Assembly (NCBI GenBank): GCA_015499985.1
Contig: JAAAUF010000139.1
Location: forward strand, 1-58,586
From: Haplosporangium gracile
Lineage: Eukaryota; Mortierellomycota; Mortierellomycetes; Mortierellales; Mortierellaceae
DNA length: 58,586 bases
Direction of reading: 5' to 3'
A model generated the notes under the pieces. That model did no database searches, was not told where the DNA came from, and saw only the letters and a program-made list of their open reading frames with translations. The translations under genes were made by a program, and so were the position numbers. How positions within the stretch are numbered: the stretch's first letter is position 1; the number at the start of each line of letters is the position of its first letter. This document shows, one piece after another, positions 34,903 through 48,832 of the stretch.

Positions 34903-36820
34903 ATGAAGATTTCAACTCTTTGTATCATCTCACTCGGCCTGTCGCTCGCCGTCTTTGGCGACATCGCACGCGCCAAGCAACACCACGAGCACCATGTCGA
35001 GCAGCAGTATCATTATTATGCTCCAAAGGACCACAGCCACCATGATAAGCATGCCAACCTGCATCATCATCACCATAAACAACAGGCGGATCATTCTCAC
35101 CACAAGAAACAACAGCAGGCCGACCATTCCCATCACAAGAAGCAACAAGCCGACCATTCTCATCATTTGAGCGCCAATGCTATCCCTTCGAAGTTCTATA
35201 AGGATGGTAGCTACTATGGTAATATAGCCTTGCTTGTTTGCGAATGGACGCGGGCTTTCACTCTTCTCAATGGCCAAGGTGGAAATATTCTATTATGGCA
35301 GTAACTAATACTTGAAATGTATACGTTGTGGGGGGTTTTTTTTTCATCGGACCCCAATAGAAAACAAGGATCATAAGAAAAAGAAGCCCGCACACGACGT
35401 CTCGCAAGAAGACTTTGGCAAGCACCTCAAGGAGCACAAGCAGTCCAGCGACGCCGCCGCCTCCCTTCCTCCCTCTGCTAACCAGCAGCCGAAGCAATCC
35501 GCCTTCGCGCTCCCACCTGTGGAGAATAGAAAAGAAAAGATGGTGGTCGCCTACTGGACAGACTGGACCTCGGGCGCCATGCCCCCCGAGTCGATCCCCT
35601 TTGACAAGGTGACCCATGTCAACTATGCCTTCTCGATCGTCAGTCCCGATTTTCGACCAGTTTTCCAGACCGATTACCTGTTGAACCGTGTGGTCCGAGC
35701 TGCTCATCTGAAGGATGTCAAGGTGTTGATATCAATTGGCGGGTGGACTGGGTCGCAGTATTTCAGTCCTCTCTCTGCGAGTCCTCATGGTCGACAGACG
35801 TTTGTGAATGGTGCTATTGATTTTGTGAAGAACTACAATCTTGATGGTATTGATATTGACTGGTAAGGGGTTTAAGTCTTTTTTCTACGTGTTTCGTATT
35901 TCGCGCGTCGTTTTGCTATGGTCATCTTGTTGTGGTCGTTTTGTTTGTGTTTATCCAAAGCACACTGAAGATCTAATTTCTTTTTTTCGATGGTCTTTTT
36001 CTTGCGTTTGGTTACAATCTCTAAAAGGGAGTACCCAGGTCGCATGGGAAGCGCGTGTAACACCTACGATGTGAACAACGACGCCAAGAACTTTTTGCTG
36101 TTGCTGCAGGAACTCCGAGCTGCGATGAACCAGCTTCCCAACGGCGACCGTCTCCAGATCTCGTTGGCGACCCGCCTGTTGCCCTTTGATGACCCCACAG
36201 GCATAATGAAGGATGTGAGTGAGTTCGCCAAGGTGGTCAACTACATCAATGTCATGGCGTACGACATTAACGGATCCTGGGGCACTGTCACGGGCGCGAA
36301 TGCGCCGCTGGGTGGAGAGAGCCAGTTGACGTATGCCAATGGCGCACAAGCATGGATAGATGCTGGATTCCCTGCGGCTCAAATCAATATGGGAGTTCCG
36401 TTCTATGGTCGGTCGTTGACGACCAAGAGCGACATGACGACGTCGCAGTCGATGCAGGCGCCGTTTATCAAGCCGGTTCCTTTGGGAGACAACAATGATG
36501 CGTTGTGGACGGACCCCTGCGAGAAAGAGGCTGCGTACTCGGGGGTGTGGAAGTACAAGAACTTGAGGGAGCAAGGGGTGGTGGATCAGCATGGCAATGC
36601 GCATGCACCCTGGATCCGCAAGTTTGACAAGGAGTCGCAGACGCCGTGGTTGTTCAACCCATTGACGAAGCAGTTTATTAGCTATGATGATAAGGAGAGT
36701 TTGAGGTTGAAGGTTGATTATGCGAAGCAGAAGCGGTTGGGAGGAGTGATGCTATGGGCACTTAACCAGGACACGACCGACTTTGAGCTCTTGGATGTCC
36801 TCCAGGAGATCCGCCGGTGA
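34903..36820 (+). CDS. Secreted GH18 chitinase with His-rich N-terminal region
   Basis: Three exons (34903-35218, 35361-35862, 36028-36820) give 536 residues. A signal peptide of about 24 residues is followed by a His/Gln/Lys-rich stretch (to about residue 90) with a repeated ADHSHHKKQQ unit, then a Lys/Ser-rich linker. The GH18 barrel starts at MVVAYWTDW. It carries the LISIGGW strand, the catalytic DGIDIDWE (Glu as acid, split by the second intron) and the substrate-contact motif NVMAYDINGSW. The enzyme should hydrolyse beta-1,4-GlcNAc links in chitin, in wall remodelling or nutrition. No chitin-binding domain is visible. The His-rich part could bind divalent metal. Confidence 0.94.
35072..35165 (+). 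repeat. In-frame repeat encoding ADHSHHKKQQ units
   Basis: Three imperfect copies of 27-33 bases encode QADHSH followed by HKKQQ or HKKQQQ. Length differences are multiples of three, so the frame survives expansion or contraction. Confidence 0.75.
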
Positions 36821-37123
36821 ACCCTGGGAGGGTTTGAGGGGGTGTCAGGGGGGAGTATTTTTTTTTACTTTCGATTAAATTGACACAGCACAAAGAAAGT
36901 AGTATGTCCCTTTGATCTACTGTACCTGAATCCCATGCGACGACCAGGCCACGTTTGTCTCTATTCCCTGTTGCTTGAACGTCAGTGGTAAACTTTGACT
37001 TGCTCACTCTCCGGCTCCTTTTATCACCTTACTTCAGAAGGGGACAAAACATACGCAGAGTTATCTTGCAGAGCGGAATAGGTAGAGTAAAGCTTTTTTT
37101 TTTTTTTCTTTTTTCTTCCTCTG

Positions 37124-37170
37124 CATTCACTTTCATTCACTTTCATTCACTTTCATTCACTTTCATTCAC
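37124..37170. repeat. Tandem TTTCATTCAC decamer upstream of a small gene
   Basis: Four full copies and one partial copy of a 10-bp unit lie 25-70 bases before the next start codon, directly after a poly-T run. Confidence 0.9.
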
Positions 37171-37195
37171 TTGCCAACATTCTCTCAAACCAACT

Positions 37196-37645
37196 ATGCA
37201 AATGTCACTCCTGCACTCACTCTCACAGTCAACTCGTCCTTCTTTCCTGACTCGGACTCGCCTGCAAACAACAGCAACAACACCAACGACAACAGCTGTC
37301 AGTCTTGGCCTCAGCAGTCTCTTCTCCAGATACTATTCTTCCGCCGCCACTGCCACTGCCACTGCCACTGCCTCTGCCTCTGAGGCCGTAATACCTACTC
37401 GTGCGAACAAGACAGTCCCACTATACACGTTCGAGGACATGTCGGAGCAGGAAGTATTGTTCGCAGAGATGCGGCACCACAAGGTGTCGTGGGATGCGAT
37501 TGGGGCGTACTATGGCAAGTCGAGTCTCGAGGTCTTTTATGGATACATCCCTATTGCGACCAGGGCTTACAAGCACCAGTGGACATCGCGGATGACATCG
37601 GAGGATGTTGCCGAGCATCTTCGTCTTCAAGGACAACAGCGCTAG
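37196..37645 (+). CDS. Small protein with a presequence-like N-terminus, function unknown
   Basis: A single exon encodes 149 residues. The first 60 contain Arg, Ser, Thr and Leu with no acidic residue and end in SLFSRYYSSAAT. This fits a mitochondrial presequence with an arginine at -3 (RYY|S). An Ala-Thr run encoded by GCCACT repeats follows. The folded part, EDMSEQEVLFAEMRHHKVSW with GAYYGKSSLEVFYGYIP, resembles a short helix-turn-helix of SANT/Myb shape but is not close enough to name. An AATAAA signal lies 41 bases after the stop. It follows the chitinase gene on the same strand after 375 bases. Confidence 0.7.
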   Translation: MQMSLLHSLSQSTRPSFLTRTRLQTTATTPTTTAVSLGLSSLFSRYYSSAATATATATASASEAVIPTRANKTVPLYTFEDMSEQEVLFAEMRHHKVSWDAIGAYYGKSSLEVFYGYIPIATRAYKHQWTSRMTSEDVAEHLRLQGQQR

Positions 37646-37685
37646 TTCAGGGAGAGATCTTGTAGATCTACTTGTTTGTTCGTAA

Positions 37686-37691
37686 AATAAA
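37686..37691 (+). terminator. AATAAA polyadenylation signal
   Basis: Canonical hexamer just after the small gene's stop codon. Confidence 0.55.
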
Positions 37692-38053
37692 ACATGGACT
37701 CTGGAGAAAAAGGTCTAGTTGTGCATGTGTAAGTCGCAGATGTCAACGATACCTTTTGCTACTTGTCCAGTTGTCCCTGCACAGTAATTGTGAGTGACAT
37801 AGTTTGTGGTCGATGCTTTTGTGTCTCCCTTCGTCTCCCTCTTTTTTTTTCAACAGACTCTTTATGTGTCCATTTTTCTTTCTTCGTTGTATTCCACGGC
37901 TTTTTTTTTTCTCTTCCCTCTCTCTACTCCTCTCTCTCTTCCTCCTCCGCCATCATCGTCCTTAGTGCCCATCGCGCTCCTTCTTGTCCGTCTGTTCGTA
38001 CCCAATCATCCTCCCCTCTCTACAAAACGACAATCAATACAGACAACAAGCAC

Positions 38054-38090
<37 letters not shown>

Positions 38091-38180
38091 TCTCTCTCTC
38101 TCCTCCTCTCTTCACGCTCTCACGCAACCACATATACGCCATCACGGACACACACAGACATAGACACATAGAGATAAAAA
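37692..38180 (+). promoter_or_regulatory. Promoter and CT-rich leader of the LMBRD2-like gene
   Basis: Pyrimidine content rises steadily toward the gene. A CT microsatellite fills 38057-38102, about 80 bases before the ATG, and a second weaker run lies near 37910-37945. No TATA box or gene is seen. Confidence 0.5.
38057..38102. repeat. CT microsatellite in a 5' leader
   Basis: About 23 CT units with two interruptions, probably transcribed as part of the LMBRD2-like gene's 5' UTR. Confidence 0.9.
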
Positions 38181-41100
38181 ATGGCCATATTTCCGCTGGT
38201 GGCGGGTGCTGTGGCGGTCGTGAGTCTCGTCGCAGGTCTGCTCAACTACTTTGGCAACAGGGTGGAGCACGCCTGGTACGTCAGTCTCATCGCCTACATT
38301 TCCTGGTTCTTTCCCTTCTCCATCGTCGTCCTCGTCCCCCTCGACCTTGCCTCGGTAATAATCTAATCATCTTTTTACGAAACGAAGAAGAGAAGGGCTC
38401 TCTTGGCAAACACTTTTATTCTGCAAGTTTTTTTAAAAAAAAAGGCTCTGACTCCCCTACTTTTCTCCACGTTGTATGTAATCTCTTTAGACGCTGTTCC
38501 GAGGATGCAAAGCCGAGGAGGAATGCAATGAACCCCTCATGTATGTCTCGAGCGAGTTTCTTATTGGCGCTTGGAGAACCATATACTGGTGCAGTTTTGC
38601 TTTGACATGGTACGTGCTTACTTCCTATTCCTTCCTTGGCATTGGGCTTATCTTTTTTTTTTCTTCTGCGCTGCCACAGACGCAGACACAGACACGGAAC
38701 CCAGACCGCCCCATTGCTCCTTCACTTTCGTCATAATGAAAAATGGACCTAAACATGAAGCTCGCACCTTCTCACTGATGGAAACAATCCAAAAAATAAT
38801 AACGCGTTCTTTATCTCTTGACCATGATGCATATGCAATGATAGGGTCTTGATCCCATTGCTTCAGGCCTATACACAGTCTGGAGAGTTCACAGTCATGA
38901 AGAGGTTCCGCAGCGCAGTTAGATACAACATCATCTACCAACTCATCATCGGATCGATCGCTCTCATAGGCTTGGTGTTCTTATGGTACGCTCAGGGTCC
39001 AAGCAACTTGAGAGCTTACATCATGGCACTCAGCAACAGTTGGGGTCTGGTCCTCGTTGTCATCTTTATGGGCTATGGGATGGTCGATGTGCCAAGGAGG
39101 CTGTGGCATAAAGGAGACAATGCGCGCGAACTCCGAAGAATCTCTTTCAAGGCCAGTGTTATCAAGGATAAGCGACAGGACACCGAAGACGAAGTGCACA
39201 ATGTCGCCAAGGTAATCTTATCCTTATTGCGCAGTAGACAAATCTACGGACCAAAAAGCAATCGAGTTAATGTTTCTCACATAAAAAAAGCAATTGAACT
39301 GACATATTCATAATCCTCCTAAAAAAACCACTCTCATAGGAACTGTCTGTCGTTTGCCACAAGGTTCAGCATTCGGATCCCCTTCGACCTTATGTCGATA
39401 AGATGGTGGAAGGTTTTCCAGCAGTGAGGGGCGTCCAATTCGAATCCAACAGGACATCCTCACCTATCCCTCCTTCTCAAAGTCAAAGGGGAGAGCAGCA
39501 TGGAGTGAATGCTGGTTTACCACTAGGGAGCTCAAGGACAGGAACAGGAACGACTCTGGGCGCCCGTAAGCACTCCATGGATGGATTGGTCCCCAATGTC
39601 ATCTCGGAAAAGTATCTTGCCGATCTCCATGCCAGGATTAAGCTTGCACTGAGAATGAGTGACCGATGGAACGCGTACGTATTCCCAGCCAAATGCACAA
39701 TCATATCGTTTTTGACACGTTTGAAAACCATGGGCTTTTGCTTAATTAACAGCCTTGTGCTCTTGCAACTTTTCAAACAGTATTTGGCGCGACTTGCAAA
39801 AGGCAGGATTCTTGGCACAGGACATCCAAGAGAATATGGACAACCCAGAAAAGTAAGATCAATTGCAACATTTTTTTTCACTCTTATCCAGGACCTTTCT
39901 CTCTTTTAAAAGACTTACGGAGGTCATGCGCTTTTCACTCGCCCATTTCGAATTTCATAGAAAGTTCCGATCGACATTACGTCCATTGACATCAAAACCC
40001 AGGAACTGGCAGCTTTCACTCGAATGGGTCTGGCATTTGAAACTGCGCCCGATCTTGCTGCGATCTCTGGCAGCAGTGTGTGCGGCCTTGTCGCTATTGA
40101 TTGTTTGGTCTGAAATGACTTACCAGAACGTCAACCCTGTGCTGAGTGTCATTGGACTCTTGGTTCAAGTAGCTCGGGATCGCATGTCCTATGGAGCAAT
40201 CGAGGTAAACAAGAATATCCCTACGCAGGCGTTCTGGTGTTGTCCTTGACAAAGTGTTCGCATGTGACTGACCTTATAATTGTTTTATGTCCGTTATTTC
40301 TACCAGGCTGTTAGTTTCTTTACCATGCTGTACATGTGTACCTGCGCCTACACCACACTTATGAAGATGAGGCTGCTCAGTAACTACGTCCTCGTTCCCA
40401 ACCACCACACGGATGAGCCAACGCTACTATTTATCGGATCATACCTCTGCCGTCTCACGTACGTCTATTATTGGAGTTTAAGTTTTTTGTATGTAAGAAA
40501 CATGCAAAGGAATACCGGAAAGACACGACGCTTATGCGCTTGCATTATTTTCACTTTTACTTTTAGTTTCCCCTTGGTGTACAACTATCTTACTATTTCG
40601 GCTGCAGGAAAAGAGGACAGCACCGTCTTTTCAGGAGTAAGTCATCTCAATCAGAAGGCGTCTGGCGTAACCTGAATGCAGAGGAGAGTTAGCATTGACC
40701 AGCCGCTAATTATCATTTTTTCTTATGTGGCATAGTATATGGGAAAGATCGATATGGTTCCTTTCTTGGGCGAGTTCAACTACTACATGCCCTATGTGAT
40801 CCTTGTCCCTACTCTGATCACGCTCTTCAACGTTTTTGCAAAGATGTTTGCCGTCTGCAGCATCTCTGACAACTTTTTCGATAACGACGACGACGAAGGT
40901 GGAATCGGTGGTGACCTCGAGGAAGGCATTCAAGTCTTGAAGGATGGTAAGCGTTGCTTGTTTTTTGCTGTTATTATTTGTTACTAACAACTGACATACT
41001 TAAATAATTAAGTGTCTAATTTTTTATTTGTTGTTCAATAGCTCGAAGGGACGAAGAAAGGCGGTTACTGCCTGAGCGCACGGGATTCAACAGGGATTTT

Positions 41101-42036
41101 ACGGCACGACGTGGAGCCGCATTCGAGACGTACAACAACAACAAGAACAAGCAGAACCGCAGGAGAGGAGATGCACCATCAACACATAGCATGCTGGGTG
41201 AAGGATCGAGTGCGAGTGCCTGGAGAGATGTTCGACCAAGCCCCAGCGGTAACATTCAACGACCCTTCCATGAGCCTTATTTCGACGACTCAGCTGATGA
41301 CGATGACTCTGGCAGTGTCTTTACCGGCTTTGGTCGTCGGGAATCAGCTGATCATGTTGGTTCATCAGGGCCTGGAGCAGGAACTGGAACAAATCTAGGT
41401 AGCCGAGGCAGGAGCTCGGTTGATTCACCTAGTCGAGGCCACCTTCAGCGACACACGACGAAACTGGACACTCAGCCAACAGCGGGACCTTTCAAGTCGC
41501 TTTGGCAAAAGTTAGTTGGACCCAAGCAAGCGATTGCATTGGACGAAACCAATAGTCCAGACACTATGGACAGTGACGGTGCTAGGTCGAGCATAGAGAG
41601 CACAGGACATGAAGGAGACCATGTGCCATCGAGCTTTACGGGCCGGAATACGTTCCGACCAGACAGGAGTTCGCCGTCGGCAGCAGGAAGGACGGGACCG
41701 GCACTAATGTTTGCGTCCGTTCAGCAACAGCCCTCGAGTTACTCGCGGTCGTCGCTGCAGGAGGATGAGAACCGGGACCGGGACCGGCTATTGTCTGTTC
41801 ATGATGCAAGAACACGGCATGGAGGGTCGAGTGCATCGTCATCACGGGCCCACAGTCCTCAAGGTCGAGTCATTGGTCATGAGAGACAAGGAGGACAAGG
41901 GGGACAAGGAACGACGAACTCTGGGAGAAATAGTCGGCCGAACAGCCGGATCTTTGGGGCGTCGTCACCTCAGCCCGGCAACAGCAGCAATCGACAGCCC
42001 AGTCCTCTAATCAACTTCCTTGGCGATGATGATTAA
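38181..42036 (+). CDS. LMBRD2: LMBR1 domain-containing protein 2 (LMBRD2-like)
   Basis: Ten exons give 912 residues: 38181-38354, 38491-38609, 38845-39211, 39340-39674, 39781-39852, 39961-40204, 40307-40458, 40567-40636, 40736-40946 and 41042-42036. The first 230 residues hold several membrane segments (starting VAGAVAVVSLVAGLL, and around the PLLQAYTQSGEF loop). A long cytosolic loop with SDRWNAIWRDL follows. More membrane spans come next, with the conserved MTYQNVNPVLSVIGLLV and EFNYYMPYVILVPT segments of the family. The last 300 residues are disordered, rich in Ser, Gly and Arg. The family consists of multi-pass plasma membrane or endomembrane proteins; animal LMBRD2 has been linked to G-protein-coupled receptor signalling. 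The gene converges on the serine hydrolase gene with 115 bases between stop codons. Confidence 0.93.
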
Positions 42037-42151
42037 AATACGAGGAATTTACTATGGCTTTTGACCATTTGCTCGTTCTTTTTGTACATTCAGCAAATTG
42101 ATTTTTATTTAACTGCGTGGAAGGGGGTTTTAAGTTCTCAAGTGGTCCGAG

Positions 42152-44157
42152 TTACTTCTTCTTGACGATGGCAGCGGGTTCAATAGTACGACGCTTGAAG
42201 GCGGTGATATCGTCATCTTCAGGGCCGCTGATGATGTGGAGTACATTGACACGACCATCAGGACCCATCGAGAAACTGGCAAGCGCAGCAACATCGACAG
42301 CAAAATCCTTCAACGCAAACCGGAAACTGTCGTAATGGTAATGGTCCATTTTGGCCTTATAAGTCACATACTCCAACCCGAGTATGTCCTTCTCCTTTGA
42401 GTCTATGTCCTTGAACAGACTGATCGTCACGGTACCCATGACGGGGTCCGAGTACTCCCCGGCATAGGCTTCCAAATCTGGGTGGGAGAGGGATGTGCCC
42501 TTGACACGGGCGGGGAGGGCGGCTCCTGTGCGTGAGGCTTCAATGATGTCGTACTCAAGTTGGGTGTGGCGGAGGGTGACGGTTGAGAGCCAGTCTTCGG
42601 TTCGGGGGAGACGGAGGAGTTGGTCGACAATGTAGAAGGGGATGTAGGTGCGGAGGGTGGATGTGTGGGTGTTTGTCAGGAAGGCGACGACGATGTCTGC
42701 ATCTGGGTAGAGGGCGATACTTCCTCGGAAACCGTACAACGATCCCGCTATCAGAGATGGAAGAGCAAAGCAGAGTGTGCGTTAATAAGAAACGAGCAGT
42801 GGAGATGGGGATGGAGGCATGAAATTAACAGAAATATAAAAAAAAAAAGAAAAAAAAAAAAAGCTGAGGGAAAGAGAAATACGTACTGTGGAAGTAAAAG
42901 TTGTTGCCCTTATAGGTATCCAACTCCCAAGCAAGTCCATAGCTTGCAGCAATCGCAAAATCCTTGCCGCGACCCATCTTTTCCAACATAATCGTATGCG
43001 GCGTAAAAACCTCCTTCAGACTCTCCTTCTTCAACACTTGCTTTCCATCCAACTGTCCTCCGGTCATAATAATATGTCCCCATTTGACAAGATCCAAAAC
43101 ATTTGAAAACATATCTCCAGCGGGGGCATCGACTTGCAAGTTATAATCCAGGCGTCCCTTCTCAAACTTCCCCTCTTGCGCGTCCTTGAAGGTCTTGGCG
43201 TCGTACGGCAAGGCATAGTTGTCGGAACGCTTGACCATTCCCGAGGGTGCGAATCCGGTATTCTTCAGGCCCAAAGGATCGAGAAGTTTAGTTTGGACGA
43301 GGTTCTCCCAGGTAGTGTTGGCGACTTTTGCGGAGGCTTCGCCGGCGACGGCATACATTGTGTTACTGTATTTGTAGTAAGATTTGAGTTTTTGGGGTGG
43401 GGAAAGGTGGCGGAGGGTTTTGAAGAGTTCTCGACGAGGGGTTGTGTTTCCGAACCAAGCGAAATCAATACCTGGCATTCCCTATTTTCCCCCATAGCGA
43501 ACGAACAACAACAAAAAAAAAAAAAACAGGTAAGGCGTGTGAGTTGGCGTAAATGAGCAGCCTACGTTTTTGAACCCGTGAGAAAAAAATACAACAACAA
43601 CACAAAAAGACATGTAAAACTTAACTAGCAATTGGTTCAATTTCAAGGAAATCAAAAGAGAAGACTTACAGTGCGGTGGGAGAGGAGATCGACGAGGGTC
43701 AACTGGGAGGTAAGGACCGGGTCCTGGAAGGCAAACTCGGAGAGGTAGGTGTTGACAGGGGTCGTGTCCCAGTCCATCTTGCCTTCTCCGACCAGCTCGC
43801 TAATCGCCGCCGCCGTGAACGCCTTTGTCATCGACGCAATCGGCATCAGCGTCTACTCATTCAAATGATAGTACAGTAGCAACAACAATGACATTGTAGT
43901 TAGCTATCAAGGCACACACACAAAATGCGAAAAGTGAAAAAAGATCTCTGTTAAAAATGGATATGACCCGCGCTCGAAATTAAAAGGGGCTTAAAAGTTT
44001 TTACCTCGGCGGTGAAGGGATCGGTGTCGTTGCGTTGTCCGAACCCATCGGCAAAGATCAACTCGCCACGGTGCATCACCGCAATACTCATCCCCTTTAA
44101 TCCAGCCTCGACACGAGTCTTTTCCAGTGTCTCGTGCAAATGCGCCAATGGAGTCAT
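42152..44157 (-). CDS. Beta-lactamase-fold serine hydrolase (class C/LACTB-like)
   Basis: Four exons on the minus strand (44157-44005, 43852-43670, 43481-42887, 42747-42152) give 508 residues. The catalytic triad motifs of the penicillin-binding/beta-lactamase superfamily are all present. IASMTKAFTA provides S-x-x-K, KYSNTMYA provides Y-x-N, and HTGSLYGFRG provides the third H/K-T-G element, which is completed exactly at the third splice junction. The C-terminal 150 residues form a separate beta-rich domain. There is no signal peptide, so the protein is probably intracellular. Fungal members act as esterases, amidases or peptidases; the substrate cannot be told. An in-frame ATG at 44304 would add a hydrophobic, low-complexity leader and was not chosen. 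TATAAA lies 122 bases upstream. Confidence 0.92.
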
Positions 44158-44278
44158 TCTTGCTTTTCTTGTTGTATTGTGAGGGGGCTGGTAGGAAGTG
44201 AGTGAAGAGAGAGGAGAAGGCGGAGTGGGAGTTGGGTGGAGAGGAATGAAGAAAAAGACAAAAAATGAGGACGACCTC

Positions 44279-44284
44279 TTTATA
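44279..44284 (-). promoter_or_regulatory. TATA box of the serine hydrolase gene
   Basis: TATAAA on the minus strand lies 122 bases before the chosen start codon. It supports that start over an ATG at 44304, which would lie upstream of the TATA element. Confidence 0.45.
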
Positions 44285-44706
44285 CTTGTCATGTGGTTCC
44301 ACAACGCGGCACCTGCTGTACAAGGTACCCATGAAAGCGTTTTACCCGCACCACAGTAAGGGCCTCCAGATTAAACTTTGAAAAAGAACAAAAAACAAAA
44401 GAAAAAAGAAAAGGGCGCAACCGCCAAGCCCGAGGAGCACCGCCAAGCCGGAGAGAACTCCGAACATAGAGGGGCATATGCTTGCATAATTTACATAGAT
44501 GGATGACTAGCTCACCAAGCCGTCAAACGCGCTAAAAATGCAAGTCAACAAACAGAAGAAACGCGTCTCGATATGGTGCACATCCCCACATCACGGACCT
44601 TGGTAAATAAGCGGGCAATAACAAACAGCATTGATCAAAACTCTTTAGAGAAAAAAAATGGTCTATGATAGCAAAGAATGTAGACAATGATCGATCGCAT
44701 TTTTCT

Positions 44707-47860
<3,154 letters not shown>

Positions 47861-48410
47861 ATCTCCGTTATCTTAAAGAGTTTCTTGCTTCTGTTGGAAG
47901 GAGAGACGAAGAACGATGCGAGTTTGAAATGAATCGAAGAGAAGAGAAATAGTTAAGTGAATGAGAAGAAAGATGAGAGGCGAGGGTTGCTGTGTGAGGG
48001 TAGGTCGTGAATCGGATCACTTTTGTTCAGTGAAAAGGGTGAAAGGGTTTTGCAAAAAGAATGATAAAGAAAAAAGGGTTCCATTTTTTTTTTTATCTTC
48101 AGCTTCCATTTGGAAAGTAATGATGGTTGCGACTGCTTTTTACCTCTGCCCGAAAGGGGTTCAAGGAACGCGTCCGAAAAAAAGAAAAAAGGCGTGATAC
48201 CAAAGGGCATCTTGGCCGTCTTGGCGTTTTTTTTTTGGAGGTCTCCTATCCACACTTTCCCATTCTTCCTTTCTTTTTCTTCCTCTTCCTCTTCACTCTC
48301 CTCCTCACTTCCACAACTTCCAACTCCTTCTCCCACACTCCCACTACTTATTGATTCAACCGTTCTTATTCACCCATTCATTCACAAGCCAACTCCCAAC
48401 ACAAAAAAAT
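47861..48410. promoter_or_regulatory. Divergent promoter region between PFKFB and a small membrane protein gene
   Basis: The 550 bases hold both 5' leaders. The side next to the plus-strand gene is pyrimidine-rich from about 48245. No TATA box is evident on either strand. Confidence 0.45.
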
Positions 48411-48770
48411 ATGTCTCCGCATGAAATCCCTGGACTCTACTACTCGGGCTCACTGCTCGGGCTACTGATATTCATCGCAGACCTTGTCGCCGTCGTCCAG
48501 GTCCTCAACTCTAACAGACCCATGTCCTCAAAGATCCTCTGGTCTCTCCTTATCTTCCTCTGTCCTCTCATTGGTCTCATTATCTACCTGTAGGTTATGT
48601 CTTTCTACTTCTAGTACCCTGCCCCTTGCCATCGTCTTTTCATTTGTACATGAAACAGGCGAGTTTTATTAGTTGTCATTAACCACCGTTTTACTTTGTT
48701 CTTGCTATTGGGCATTAGGTTGCTGGGAGAGAGGGAGCGGCGTCGATTGAGATACCTATCGATCCCATAG
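48411..48770 (+). CDS. Small PLDc_N-type membrane protein
   Basis: Two exons, 48411-48589 and 48719-48770, give 76 residues. Two membrane helices (SGSLLGLLIFIADLVAVVQV and KILWSLLIFLCPLIGLIIYL) flank a short NSNRPMSS loop, and a basic GERERRRLRYL tail follows. This is the layout of the PLDc_N (phospholipase D-nuclease N-terminal) family, where an Asn-Arg-Pro-type loop precedes the second helix with Trp and Pro. The catalytic part found in cardiolipin synthases is absent, so it is a stand-alone membrane peptide of unknown role. It converges on the septin-ankyrin gene with 62 bases between stop codons. Confidence 0.8.
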
Positions 48771-48832
48771 GATGATTGCGCGTGTCATTAGATGAGTAGG
48801 GTTATGTTGCGAGAGGGGGAACAGAAGGAATA

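Noticed and set aside
34930..35277. Met/Val/Leu-rich minus-strand frame over the chitinase N-terminus
   Set aside because: It arises from CAT/CAC (His) codons read in reverse as ATG/GTG, and is not a membrane protein gene.
35951..36604. 217-residue open frame antisense to the chitinase
   Set aside because: It mirrors the GH18 coding exon, is Arg/His-rich, and shows no independent features.
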